Source: Bicyclus anynana
Taxonomy: Eukaryota > Arthropoda > Insecta > Lepidoptera > Nymphalidae
DNA length: 64,000 bases
NCBI RefSeq assembly: GCF_947172395.1
Contig: NC_069097.1
Coordinates: forward strand, 12,322,142-12,386,141
Direction: 5' to 3'
Position 1 is the first letter of the stretch. The number at the start of each line of letters is the position of its first letter. The position numbers and the translations under genes were made by a program. This document shows, in pieces, positions 10,746 through 21,192 of the stretch. The notes under the pieces were generated by a model. It saw nothing but the letters and a program-made list of their open reading frames with translations. It did no database searches and had not been told where the DNA came from.

Positions 10746-12179
10746 ATGGTAGAGAAGGTTTAAACAGTTACGAAGGAGTCGAATTTCATGAATACGGGAC
10801 GACAGTTTGCGGATGCGGCTAGCTTTATAACGGAAGGTACAAGTTAAATTAACTATTTAACAAGAACTTGCTGGAGTAGTTCTCCTTGCATAGCGCGTGC
10901 CTAGTTAATTTGATAAAAAGTTAAGTGTCTCTTTGCATAGACAATCTTTATCTTTGAGAACATTTTTATTTTATGTTAAGGTTGCTAAGCAAAGACCCAT
11001 TTTAATTAAAGTATGTATTTACTTACTTGAAGTCTTTCGATTTTAAAACGTTACTCTAAATCTAGGAACAATATAATCTAGGTAGGGCAATGATAATTTT
11101 ATACTATAGGTACGTAAGATACGTCCCTACAAATCCGAATTTAGCGACTTCACTGAGGGCACATATGCACAGTTTTGTCTTTAATTCCATCATATATTTA
11201 TGTATATATAGTTTTTCTTCCTGAATACACAACTCGACGTTGTAGACGATATTTAGGTATTATTTGCTTATATAACGTTCGTTGTTTGATAAGCGACTAC
11301 ATGAAATTAAGTAAATTTTCCACATTTGTCCGCCTCAGTATTGATGCGCTAGTGACCCATCTCTAGTATAAAATATCATTGAGGTAGGGTCATTTAAGGA
11401 ACAGGTAAAATATCCTGTTGTTCATGTCACTTTTATACATATAAGAGGGTCATTCTAAGCTGATTTTGAAAATATTTTGATATATTTGCTCAGAATTGTT
11501 TCTATTACACTATCATTTCGTATTGCTTTCTACCACATTACTAGCATACTATTTATTAGAGCAAAATAGTTCGCAAAATTCTTTTACACATTTACCACCA
11601 TGTGTGGTCTACAAAGTTTAAATAGTGCAAATTTTAACGCCTACCAATGCATTCAAAATTATTCCTTAAGTCTCCCAACTTAACGGTTATACTCGTGTTA
11701 GTAGAATTTCAAAAGAAATAATTTATATGTAAAAGGAGCATCCATGACCCTCTGGCACAGTCTGTACACAATGGGTGGAATTTGAATTGAATGGTGCATG
11801 ATTAGAATTCATTTTAATGGACTCTCCTCGTGAAACACAGGAGTTAATAAGGAGAAAGGCACCGCAAGATTTCTAAGATTTATAACTAATATGTACGTTT
11901 AGCTGGTAAGTTAATATAACAGTGATTTTAAGAGAAATCTAGAGGTAACTATGAACTCAACGAGCGAGAGAATTTCAATCAAAAAGACTTGGTTGAAAGT
12001 GAAGTAAATAAACAAAACTATTATAGAAATTATGGACCTCACGAATTCGTAATTGAATAGTGTAGACAAAATGTCCTGAAAATGCACGATTTCAAAGTAG
12101 AATTTGACGTATCTGGAAGTCATTTTTTTGCTTGGTTTCGTCAGTTTTTGAAAGTAGGAAAATAAATCAAACTACAAAA
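10746..12179. other. No gene recognised
   Basis: About 1.4 kb without any transposon end that I can place. The local A/T runs give several short open frames with no recognisable protein. Confidence 0.45.
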
Positions 12180-12384
12180 AATGAAATATCACGTGTCTCA
12201 AACGGTGAAGGAAAAACATCGTGAGGAAACCTGCATACCAGAGAATTTTCATAATTCTCTGCGTGTGTGAAGTCTGCCAACCCGCATTAGGCTAGCGTAG
12301 TGGACTATTGGCCTAACCCTTCTCATCCTGAGAGGAGAATTGAGCTCAGCAGTGAGCCGAATACGGGTTGATAATGATGATTAA
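12180..12384 (+). mobile_element. SINE family A, 5'-truncated
   Basis: Begins at AAATATCACGTGTCTCAAAC and continues to the ATACGGGTTGATAATGATGA tail. Head boxes are absent. Confidence 0.82.
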
Positions 12385-12445
12385 TATTGAATTTGTTTAA
12401 AGTAAGGGTTCATTTACACGAGCAGCAACTGCTACTCACGTTTCC

Positions 12446-12526
12446 ATTCTATAGAATATAGTCTATAGTTCTATTCTATAGAATATGGACTATAGTTCTA
12501 TTCTATAGAATATGGACTATAGTACT
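12446..12526. repeat. 27-bp tandem repeat, three copies
   Basis: The unit ATTCTATAGAATATGGACTA plus TAGTTCT starts at 12446, 12473 and 12500. Each unit contains the palindromes TTCTATAGAA and ACTATAGT. The first unit differs from the others at two adjacent bases. Confidence 0.9.
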
Positions 12527-12823
12527 TTATATACAAAACCCAAGAAACCCTAACATTTACGAACATATTAGGGTCAGTAAGGTTCAAGAGAGATTAAAAG
12601 ATTAGAACCGCACTAACCTTGACTTCTATATTGAATAGGTTACCAGTTCACAGGTAGATCTAATGTAATCTGACCTACCGCATGGTATCAGGCTTCACTT
12701 GATGTTTGAGTAAAGAATACCTATAAATATTATTGAGGTTATTTATCATTATCGGCCTATTAGAAGGGCCCACTATAGGGCAATCAAAATTCTAAATTAT
12801 TTATATCAATTAGACTTAGTTTA

Positions 12824-13119
12824 AGTTTAAGGCTGTGATACACCAGTGGATATGACATCTACCTCCGATTCCGGAGGGTGTGGATTCGAATCCGTTCCGG
12901 GGCATGCAACTCCAACTTCTTAGTTGTGTGCATTTTAAGAAATTAAATATCACGTGTCTCTAACGGTAAAGGAAAAACATCGTGAGGAAACCTGCATACC
13001 AGAGAATTTTCTTAATTATCTGCGTGTGTGAAGTCAGCCAAGCCGCATTGGGCCAGCCTCTCATTCTGAGAAGAGACTCGAGCTCAGCCGGTTATGGGTT
13101 GATGATGATGATGATGGGG
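12824..13119 (+). mobile_element. SINE family A, near full length, with 9-bp target duplication
   Basis: Complete from the tRNA-like head (GTGATACACCAGTGGATATG and GATTCGAATCCG) to the (ATG)n tail. A small internal deletion removes the GTGGTGGACTA portion. CTTAGTTTA at 12815-12823 and 13120-13128 is the probable target duplication. Confidence 0.85.
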
Positions 13120-13194
13120 CTTAGTTTACAAGCACTTTATAACGTTAAGTAACGTCAAGTTTGACTGAATATTTCTTAGAAAAAAAATCAGTAT

Positions 13195-13278
13195 CTCATG
13201 GCCCGATCTGGGACTCGAACCCAGGACCTCGTGATCCGAAGACACAGAGGCTGACTACTGGACCAGAGAATCAGTAAA
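13195..13278 (-). mobile_element. tRNA-like head of a third SINE family
   Basis: On the minus strand the sequence CTGGTCCAGTAGTCAGCCTC, GGTTCGAGTCCCAGATCGGG has A- and B-box-like parts and resembles a tRNA. No clean acceptor stem can be closed, and the downstream ATACTGATTTTTTTCTAAG reads as a SINE body. I therefore call it a SINE head, not a tRNA gene. Confidence 0.6.
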
Positions 13279-13337
13279 AGTTTACTATACTATGCGCCAT
13301 TGATGTTTCTGTACGCCGCCATATTTAGAGCTGATTT

Positions 13338-13412
13338 ATTCTTTACAAGTTAGCTCTCGACTACAATTGCCTGATGGTAAGTGACGATACTTACTAAGAA
13401 TATCTATCACAG
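13338..13412 (-). repeat. 3' fragment of SINE family B
   Basis: TTCTTTACAAGTTAGC and CCTGATGGTAAGTGACGAT match the 3' end of the 52490 copy. Only about 75 bp remain. Confidence 0.65.
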
Positions 13413-13599
13413 ACAAAAAACAAACATCGTATTATTAAGTCTCCATAGTAATAATTTAAAGAATTATTCACGATATTAAAACAGTGTTTAGCGAAGACAA
13501 TAGTGAAGACGACCATGACATATCACGGTAATTCGAGCCGTCGAATGTACTCGAAGGAATGATGCGATTGTATTGCGGATTGCCACATTACCTTGATGC

Positions 13600-13645
13600 G
13601 ACTGGTTGATATAGCTTAGCTTAGCTTAGCACCTTAGCTAATGCA
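13600..13645. repeat. Short AGCTT tandem repeat
   Basis: ATAGCTTAGCTTAGCTTAGC is a low-copy five-base repeat followed by a related CCTTAGC. Confidence 0.7.
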
Positions 13646-13808
13646 TACGAGAGTGCAAATTGAGACCCAAAACAGAAACGTGAGAATCATCGATACATTC
13701 AAATAACAACCGAATGTCGATTGAGAATTCTGTTGAAGTCAGTTTTTTACGCACGCTTGATTTGCGTTACGAAAAGTATGGTATTATCTAAATCACATCA
13801 TGTTTTAA

Positions 13809-13962
13809 TGGCGACAGAAAGCGCAGTGTTTGTCAACCCCCACCAGGTGGACTGACTGACATCAAGTCGCAGGGATTCACTGAATGGAGGTGGCTCAGTA
13901 TCGTGATGTTTGGAAGTCCCTACAAAAGGCCTATGTCCTGCAGTGGATGTCCATCGGCTGAT

Positions 13963-13998
<36 letters not shown>

Positions 13999-14000
13999 TT
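13809..14000 (+). mobile_element. RTE-type LINE 3' end with (GAT)n tail
   Basis: Nucleotide match to the end of the RTE fragment at 1505: GAAAGCGCAGTGTTTG, CCACCAGGTGGACTGA, AAGGCCTATGTCCTGCAGTG, then CATCGGCTGATATGATGATG and a (GAT)n run of about 35 bp. Indels break the frame, so it is dead. Confidence 0.85.
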
Positions 14001-14212
14001 GAGTGGAGATGCAAGTCTGTTAGATGTATCTTCACCATCTCGTCATAATTATCACATCCATATAATTATGCATATTTTTTAATTTGTTTAATTCTTTGTA
14101 TTTAAAGTCAGAATGTTAGAATATAGAAAACACTCAGAAGTAAGATGCAATAAGTTGCTCAAAGTTGTGTTTTCTTCGAAGTTTCATAACAACTTATTAA
14201 AAATGTAACATA

Positions 14213-14392
14213 TCCATACTCATTTTATAAAGCGTTTGTTTGTTTGAACACGCTAATCTCAAGAACAACTGGTCCGATTTAAAAAAATTCTTTCAGTGTT
14301 AGATAGCCCATTTATAGAGGAAGGCTATATTATTCCCGTATTCCTACGGGAACAGGAACCACGCGGGTAAAACCGCGCGGCGCGCGGCGAAG
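14213..14392 (+). mobile_element. Helitron with altered 3' end
   Basis: Starts near TCCATACTCATTTTATAAAG, contains GAACACGCTAATCTCAAGAA and TTCTTTCAGTGTTAGATAGC, and ends in an expanded CCGCGCGGCGCGCGGCGAAG. The usual CTAG terminus is lost. Confidence 0.78.
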
Positions 14393-14898
14393 TTAAACAT
14401 TTTTATTTTCAAATATTTATGAAATCAGCATAACCGAAAGGATTTAAAATTCAGCTGAATTGACAAACTCTCGGACCGATATACACAGAGATGCGGTTCT
14501 TTATCCCGTCGAATCTGCAATTTTGATATTATACTTTTAAAATGTTTTGAAATTTATTTTGTTGAGTGCAGGTAGGAAATCTTAGATTTGAGACGTTATT
14601 GGTAAGGTATTATAATGTGCGCCAATCTTCAAGTCTGCTATGAACACGAGGCATATAGTTCCATTGTGTACAGAATTATATCCTAGCGGGATTATTATAG
14701 CTCGACATATTACAACTTCAGAGCGGACTAGAAATTTGGTGGATTCTATACCAATTTTAAGGTGTCTGTCCCTATCATTATCATCAACAGCTAATAGTGA
14801 TAGTTACAAAATCAATTAGTATTATCCTAAACCTACAAAAGTGGTGCGTTATACTCCAAGTCCCCACATTTATACAAGCGAAAGCTTAAGAAGCCCAG
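14393..14898. other. No gene recognised
   Basis: No element or coding signal identified. Confidence 0.45.
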
Positions 14899-15089
14899 TA
14901 CTGTGAGGGTCTAGTGGCAGTTTGATACTGTGACGATCAAGTTAACGTAAACGCGAGTTTCTAAGGAATAGAAACATCGCCATCTAGTGGCACTGCTGCT
15001 GCAACTGTTTCAATCCATATAAATTCGCGTTTACGTAACGCGATAGTAACAGTATGAAAACATTGAAAACTCCCACTAGGCACACTGTA
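14899..15089. mobile_element. Foldback MITE, about 60-bp arms
   Basis: The left arm (TACTGTGAGGGTCTAGTGGC to AACGTAAACGCGAGTTT) pairs with the right arm, whose reverse complement reads TACAGTGTGCCTAGTGGGAG to TACGTAAACGCGAATTT. The loop contains CGCCATCTAGTGGCACTGC. I associate this TIR type with a widespread lepidopteran MITE. It has no coding capacity. Confidence 0.75.
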
Positions 15090-16895
15090 GTTGGCTTACC
15101 ACCTTACATATACATATAAGGATATAGTGATATTTTGTTCCAGTACGATACCGCGTAAGTCAGTCATTAGCTGTAATGAGCTTTTATCCCAAAACGCACA
15201 ATTGTTAATAATCTACTAATATCAATTGAAATCGCATTATTCAGTTACCATTTTGTTAAATAAAATAGTAATCCGTAAATAGAGGAGGTTGGGGAGAGAT
15301 AACACACAAGAGAAGAATGTAAATCAAGTGTAAGTGTATGTAGACTAAGCCAGTTGGATCCTTATTTTTTATTTACTCGCATATCTTATACGGATCGTAC
15401 AGCTAACCGGTTAATATTTTATTCCGGGCGAAAAAGGAAAGTGTTTCATTCATTGTTAACAAATATAACGCCCCGGGGAGAGAAAACGGTTCGGGTAATG
15501 CCGTAAGAAGGTAATCGTGTATTATATGGTGCATGTTAAAATGTACAGGAAAACTTCTGTATGTCTTTAGCATGTTGATAGGTTCAATATTCGAATGTTT
15601 AATATGATTCGGATCATTGCAGTTAGGGAGTTTTGCGCACTAAAATGAGATTTAGCAGTTTGACAGCGTAGAAACTAATTCGGATTACGGGTTTAATGAA
15701 CCAAGTAAAGTCATTATCCAATGTTAATCTCTACGAGGATTTACGATTGGAGGAGAGGCGGTAATATTGATCATGTTTAAAAGATGTGGTTATTAATTAT
15801 TATGTTTTTTATGAAAAATAAAATATGGTAGCTATAACATGCATCTATAAGGTATCGTTACATTCAGGGCAGAACTACTAGATCAAAATACAAAACTAAA
15901 GTTAAACTATACTAAAATACAAAACTAAAGCCGAACAATTTTACTATGCACATGTGACAACGCTGTCGTACTATCAAAACAAAACGTATGTCTAAAGGAA
16001 AGTCAAAATTATTTCCCCCAAGCGTTTGTTGACCAAAATGTCTTTATTCAACGCTTTGAACTACGAGTAACTAACGGGAATATTGCAATGTATATTTATA
16101 TTAATAAATTTATTATATGAACTCGAACATATACTTCCATTTAAGTACGACTATAGCAATATTTGTACCAGATAAAGAACAGTATATGTATTTTAAAATG
16201 TCTCTAAAATTTGCCCCGATTCCCAAATTCACACCTTTAATTTTATCTTTAATTTCCATAAAAAAAAACATTTTGGTTAATAAAAAAGTGGAATATATTT
16301 ATTTGGCAGAATACTTATTTGGCTTTGCCAAATAAATAAGTTTGTAGCTAGGGGAGGTTGGGGATACGACGATCATACCGAGCAGGGGATGCAAATCATG
16401 CGTTGTAATCTTGAGCGCTTATTCCTTATTTCTATCCTATCCGCATACCGTATTAGGATCGCGTAGTGCTACACTGTTAATATTTTATTTTTGCCGGAAT
16501 GGGGGAAAAACGTTCCGTTTAATGTAACAAAAATTACACCGCTGGGAAACAAAACGGGCCTTAAGAGGCCACCGCGACAGAAAAACATTAGAAGGATGGA
16601 TTTATTTACATTTATGTGAGTGTGTCAAGGAAATATAATAGGATTAATATGTAGAAAATGTATTGTAGGATCCTCGGGCAGATTTCTAACTTTAATTTAA
16701 CGTACACAAACTGTGTTTACGTATTTAGGAAGGTCAATTACTTGACTATTCACAACCAAAAGACAAGAAATGTTTATTTAATTTTTGTTTAAAAAAACAA
16801 CAATACACTCTACATACATCGTTCAGTACTATGTGCAACACCGATCTTTAAAGAAATTACTTATTCTTCTTTACTAAAATCGGTTTTAATCAATC
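15090..16895. other. No gene recognised
   Basis: About 1.8 kb of AT-rich sequence. Two stretches resemble each other in order: TAAATAGAGGAGGTTGGGGA with CGCATATCTTATACGGATCG (15277-15395), and CTAGGGGAGGTTGGGGATAC with CGCATACCGTATTAGGATCG (16348-16460). This suggests an old segmental or dispersed repeat. No coding signal. Confidence 0.5.
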
Positions 16896-17110
16896 CAGTG
16901 AGATATTGGAATCACAAATTCGACATACATTCACTGTATTACAACATCAAAATCATCTCCTTTACCTTAACCCACTTCAGTGGGATCGGCAAAATATGTC
17001 AATCTCATCCAATCGCTTCTATCATTTGTCAATGTATCGTCTGCTCCTTTTACACACATTCAGACACTCTAACCATCTCTTTTTTGGGCTTCCTCTCTTC
17101 TTGTGACCAA
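16896..17110. repeat. Probable LINE-derived dispersed repeat fragment
   Basis: CATCTCCTTTACCTTAACCC followed by CAGTGGGATCGGCAAAATAT and ACCATCTCTTTTTTGGGCTT is an order of phrases I recognise from common lepidopteran repeats. The open frames spanning it are not protein-like. The family is not assigned. Confidence 0.5.
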
Positions 17111-17611
17111 CCAAAATTACCAAAATTACGCTACATAAGTGCTTGTAAACTAAACCTAATTAAAATAAATAAATAACTTAAAAAAAATCTAAAATTTAAG
17201 AATTGTTTTTCGTTAATGAATATTTTTCTACCTACTTGCATATTTCAAGAATATCTTTAAAATATAATATACTGTTAATTCTTACTATAATTTATTTTAT
17301 TTTAAAACTACTTACATTATCCAAAACTAACTAAATATTTTACTAAATTACTACTTATACATTCAATATAAATTAAAAAAAGGAATATAAAATTATAACT
17401 AAAAAATTTTACCTACTTTGACTTTATTCAGACAGCCAGTTATGTACGACTGTACCAAAAGAAAAGACACTAAAAATATTCACCGTATTTAGCGTAATAC
17501 ATCACACCGTATTCTTTATCGAGGTGTCAAAAAAAGTCAACCAGTATATTTGTATCCGACTCAATTCAGAAATAGGCAGCATGATTTATGACTGTGCTCC
17601 GCCTTAATATG
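17111..17611. other. No gene recognised
   Basis: Extremely AT-rich, with long runs of A and T. No element ends. Confidence 0.45.
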
Positions 17612-17619
17612 TTTGTAGC

Positions 17620-18108
17620 CAGTGGCGGATTTACCTTAAGGCCCAGTAGGCCAGGGTCTAGAACGGCCATTCGTGACAAAAAATGCGGGAATGAAAAATG
17701 ACTAAATTTCACTAAATACAATAATTCCTAATTTCATCACTTTCTTTTAGAACTTAAAACAATTTGAATGTTTTACTTAAATGTGTAATTTAATTATCTG
17801 CTAGACCTCGGAAAATATCACAAAATCTATTCATTTCAATAAAAGGTAAACATAATATGTTTTAAATATTATAAAGAGGTAAAGTGGTGTTATAGATAAT
17901 ATTTGGACCTAATGAACCGATTTTGCAAATTCTTTTACTACTCGAAAGCTACGTTATTGGTGAGTGTCAAAGGCTATATATATTTTATCACTGTATTCTA
18001 ACAGGAAAGGCTAATATGCGGGTTAATCCGTAGGCTAGTGTCTACGATAAAGTAGTGTATATGATGGGTGCTGAGAAAAGGGCGGCTAAGCTTACAAATC
18101 CGCCACTG
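17620..18108. mobile_element. hAT-like non-autonomous element, 489 bp, with 8-bp target duplication
   Basis: Ends are inverted: CAGTGGCGGATTTACC at the left, and the reverse complement of AAATCCGCCACTG at the right. They are flanked by TTTGTAGC (17612-17619) and TTCGTAGC (18109-18116), an 8-bp duplication with one change. CAG...CTG ends with an 8-bp duplication are characteristic of hAT elements. There is no transposase frame. A Helitron sits inside it. Confidence 0.82.
17868..18038 (+). mobile_element. Helitron nested in the hAT-like element
   Basis: Starts at AAATATTATAAAGAGGTAAAG, passes AATGAACCGATTTTGCAAATTC and ACTCGAAAGCTACGTTATTG, and ends GTAGGCTAG. Its position inside the 17620-18108 element makes it the younger insertion. 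Confidence 0.75.
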
Positions 18109-18116
18109 TTCGTAGC

Positions 18117-18589
18117 TAGTGAAAAGGTAAACATGTGGGGTAGAACGTCTATGAAGCTCTGTATGTTATATCCCATTACGAGCATTACCCAGCATTATTT
18201 CTCCGTGTTTATTGTTTCAACCCTTACCTACTCGATTATTAGATAGGCTACCAGATTACTACGGGTATACCTACTAAACTGTTACAGAGGTAAAGTATTT
18301 ATTTTTATGACCATTCGCTGTTCAAAATAAAATTGAATTAAATACAATCTATATTTGATTCATTTTATTTAATCTACTATTATTGAAAAGTAAAGTTTGT
18401 AACGTTGTATGGAGTAATATCTATCTACGTCTATCGTAGTAAAAAAAAAACTAAAGAAAATACCAAAAAAATATCTAAGAAACATAGGCTGTAGATGGGT
18501 ATCTACTTCAAGCACTAGCACTTGTCAGTCTTTTTCTCAATATGTCATGACATTTAAGAGAAAAAACACTTTCTAAGAAAAATTCAAAT
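18117..18589. other. No gene recognised
   Basis: AT-rich flank. The only notable point is the polyadenylation-like TTTATT (minus-strand AATAAA) at 18590-18595, which belongs with the frame at 18604. Confidence 0.45.
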
Positions 18590-18603
18590 TTTATTAAACA
18601 TAT

Positions 18604-18843
18604 TTAAAACAAGTAAAAATTCACTGTAGCTTTGCCAATCATGGCATGATCGTAAATAACATGCTTTCTGTATTTGAAAGATGGAACAACTCGTGACGTA
18701 ATAGTACAACACCCTTTTGAGATGTCAGTGAAAACGTCAACTTCCAAGCCGATAAACCGCTTTCGCATGCACCCATACATCGAAACCTGCGGCTTTTGTA
18801 TGCCCATAATAATAATTTTATTACCAGTGGCATTCGAATCCAT
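18604..18843 (-). CDS. Candidate small protein or terminal exon, 79 aa, unknown function
   Basis: The minus-strand ATG sits in a good insect start context (CTTAAAATGG). The 79-codon frame ends TAA, and AATAAA follows 8 bases after the stop. The translation starts MDSNATGNKIIIMGIQKP and ends HAMIGKATVNFYLF. It contains four cysteines, no transmembrane run and no motif I know. Composition is balanced compared with chance frames here. A 71-aa frame overlaps on the other strand and is probably its shadow. Alternatives are a 3' exon of a spliced gene, a retrocopy, or chance. Confidence 0.33.
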   Translation of the reverse strand: MDSNATGNKIIIMGIQKPQVSMYGCMRKRFIGLEVDVFTDISKGCCTITSRVVPSFKYRKHVIYDHAMIGKATVNFYLF

Positions 18844-19362
18844 TTTAAGTGATGTAATAACTCCAATTATGTTTAAACCTCAACATTAAAGATTAATATT
18901 CGCTATAATGATTTTAATGTATAAGCACTTTAGGCCCAGATAAATATTCAATAAATACATAATACATTATGTATACCCTGCGACCTTATTTGCCTGAATA
19001 TACTCGTATGCAGTTAAACTGTTGGGATAAAAAAGTTAAACGGCTAAATATCATTACATTTATAAACATACTAGCTGATTCTATATTCGTTGTTCTTCTT
19101 CCATATTCCTTTCCAGCAAGAGCTCTGCAAAGCTACTATATGTATGTTTTATTTTAATCAAGTGTTACGTTTTTTTTATTTTATTTGATATTGTATTTTT
19201 ATTTTTGTTTTTTGTAGTCAACTAAATAAAACATTTTTTTTTATTATTTCCTACAAAACTAAACAAACTAATGGTGGAGGCAGGTGAAGAATACCTTACG
19301 ACCTATTTCCCATACCCAGGTATACTCTATTCTGAGTCTACCAAATATAAAAAAGCGGAGAA
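18844..19362. other. No gene recognised
   Basis: AT-rich sequence with one TTTTATTTTATTTG-type run. A possible worn Helitron end (ACTAGCTGATTCTATATTCG) lies at about 19069. Confidence 0.4.
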
Positions 19363-19364
19363 GT

Positions 19365-20003
19365 GCGAGCTACGGAACCCTTCACGAGCTCGCCCGTGAA
19401 GGGTTCCGTAGCAGCAAGTAACTTATACTTCTTGCTCATTAATAACATATACACATTATATGTACATATTAAGATTACGATTTATGACGTGCAAAAAAAC
19501 TACTTACAAACGCGTCTTTACTTACTTCGTACGTTACTTCGCGTTGAAACCAATTTTCGGTGGAAGTTTGCATGCATGCAAATATACATCATATTTTTTT
19601 TTTAAATTCTTCATTTTCTTATTTTAGAAGTTACAGGGGGAGGGACACGCGTTTTACCACTTTGAAAGCGTCTCTCGCGCAAACTATTCAGTTTAGAAAT
19701 AAAATATATTGGAAACTTCAATATCATTTTTGAAGACCTCACACGTACGTATGGGTTTGGTGAAAAAAAAAAATTGAGTTTAAGTTTTAAGTATGGGGGA
19801 CTCCCAAATTTTTTTTTTCTATTTTTATATGAAAATCTTAATGCAGTTCACGGAATACATCGATATATTCCGTATAGCTCTTATAGTTTCGGAAAAAGTG
19901 GCTGTGACATACGGACGGACAGACAGTCAGACACACATGACGAAACTATAATTTCCGTTTCATTCCGGGTTCCGTTTTTGCCATTTGGCTACGGAACCCT
20001 AAA
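19365..20003 (-). mobile_element. Large non-coding element of the GGGTTCCGTA repeat family
   Basis: Read on the minus strand it begins AGGGTTCCGTAGCCAAATGG, continues through GACTGTCTGTCCGTCCGTAT and a T-rich middle, and closes on a hairpin. At 19370-19411 a 17-bp stem (CTACGGAACCCTTCACG and its complement) encloses an 8-base loop. I recognise the phrase order as an abundant lepidopteran repeat, class not known to me. The frames inside are not protein-like. Confidence 0.72.
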
Positions 20004-20164
20004 AAATAATTCCCTTAAAATCACTCGTACCATTTCGTGACGACTAATACCATGACACGAGATTTTTATACATTAGCTATAGTGAAATTGTGACAACAAT
20101 AAGACCAGATAGATGGCTCAATGTAAAAACTGAGGACATTCGCAAAAGCCTTATGTATATATAC

Positions 20165-20326
20165 CAGCGGCGAAGAGTCCATACAGACCGTTTCCCACCG
20201 GCTTACCTTTTAAAACTTCATACATTGATTATGGATGTATGTGAAGCCGAAGTTTGCATCAAGCGGTTTGAATTTCCTTTTCTTTGGGACGGCTTGCCTT
20301 CGTCAAAATTCCATCCTTCGCCACTG
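20165..20326. mobile_element. hAT-type MITE, 162 bp, with perfect 8-bp target duplication
   Basis: CAGCGGCGAAG at the left end and CTTCGCCACTG at the right end are inverted, and ATATATAC flanks both sides exactly (20157-20164 and 20327-20334). No coding capacity. Mobilisation by an hAT transposase in trans is inferred from the duplication length and CAG/CTG ends. Confidence 0.88.
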
Positions 20327-20334
20327 ATATATAC

Positions 20335-20590
20335 AATATACATATAACACATTCATCATCGTAAAAATCTAACTGCTTCCTCACACAAGTGGATCAAACC
20401 ACACTCCCTCGCAAACACATAAAAAGCCACTCATACAAATGTAATTTACCAAAAGGTGCTCCGAATAATCTCAGGTGATGTGTGTTCTTACTCGACTAAA
20501 CGTATAAACTCGACGTAAGTATAAAAGTTTGCATATCTTACACTCTTGATGTCATAGCCAGAGAGCATAGAGCCGTAAAAATATGTTTGC
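20335..20590. other. No gene recognised
   Basis: No element ends or exon signals seen. Confidence 0.45.
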
Positions 20591-21192
20591 ACTAGCGGAG
20601 GCCAGCGACTTCGTTCGCGTGGAATTTAGTTTTTCACAAATCCCTCGGGAGCCATGGATTTTTCCGGGATAAAAAATATGTAGTAAGTAGCCTATGTGGT
20701 AATCCAGGCTATATTATTATCTCAATACCAAATTTCAGCTAATTCGGTTCAGTACCTAGTCGAGGCGTGAAAGAGTAACAAACATTCATATCATCAAAAT
20801 CATCAGTTTTCGCAAATCTCGGGAAACCATGGATTTTTTCACGATAAAAAGTAGACCTCTTTAATCTAGCCCTTACAGTAGTATCGCTGTAAAAATAGAG
20901 TAACTTCTCCCGTTTTACTAAAATTTCCCTTCACTGCTCTGCCTATGATCGTAGTGTGATGAAAAGTATACTATAACCTGCCCAGGAGTATGAAGAATTG
21001 TACCTAATTTCGTTAAAATCTGTCGAGTAGTTTTCGTTTCTATAACGAATATACAGACAGACAGACAGACAAAAAATTTCCTGATTTCATTTTTGGCATC
21101 AGTATCGATCACAAATCACCCCCTGATAGTTATTTTGGAAATATATTTCATGTACATAATTGACCCTTCTACTAATTTATTATAAGTATAGA
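20591..21192 (-). mobile_element. Helitron, long subfamily with internal duplication
   Basis: The minus-strand 3' end is at the left (ACTAGCGGAGGCCAGCGACT on the plus strand) and the 5' end at the right (TATTATAAGTATAGA). It carries the AATTTAGTTTTTCACAAATC, CCATGGATTTTTCCGGGAT and CAGACAGACAGACAGACA phrases. The AACCATGGATTTTTTC phrase occurs twice (20651 and 20827), so it contains a partial internal duplication or two overlapping copies. Confidence 0.75.

Noticed and set aside
13195..13278. tRNA gene on the minus strand
   Set aside because: A- and B-box-like parts are present but the acceptor stem does not close, and a SINE body follows. The same applies to the heads at 52490, 53843 and the family-A copies.
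16898..17176. Open frame of 92 codons
   Set aside because: It covers a dispersed-repeat fragment and has two overlapping frames of similar quality. No protein motif.
19774..20040. Open frame of 88 codons
   Set aside because: It follows the GGGTTCCGTA repeat, which is recognisable as non-coding, and the protein has no coherent features.
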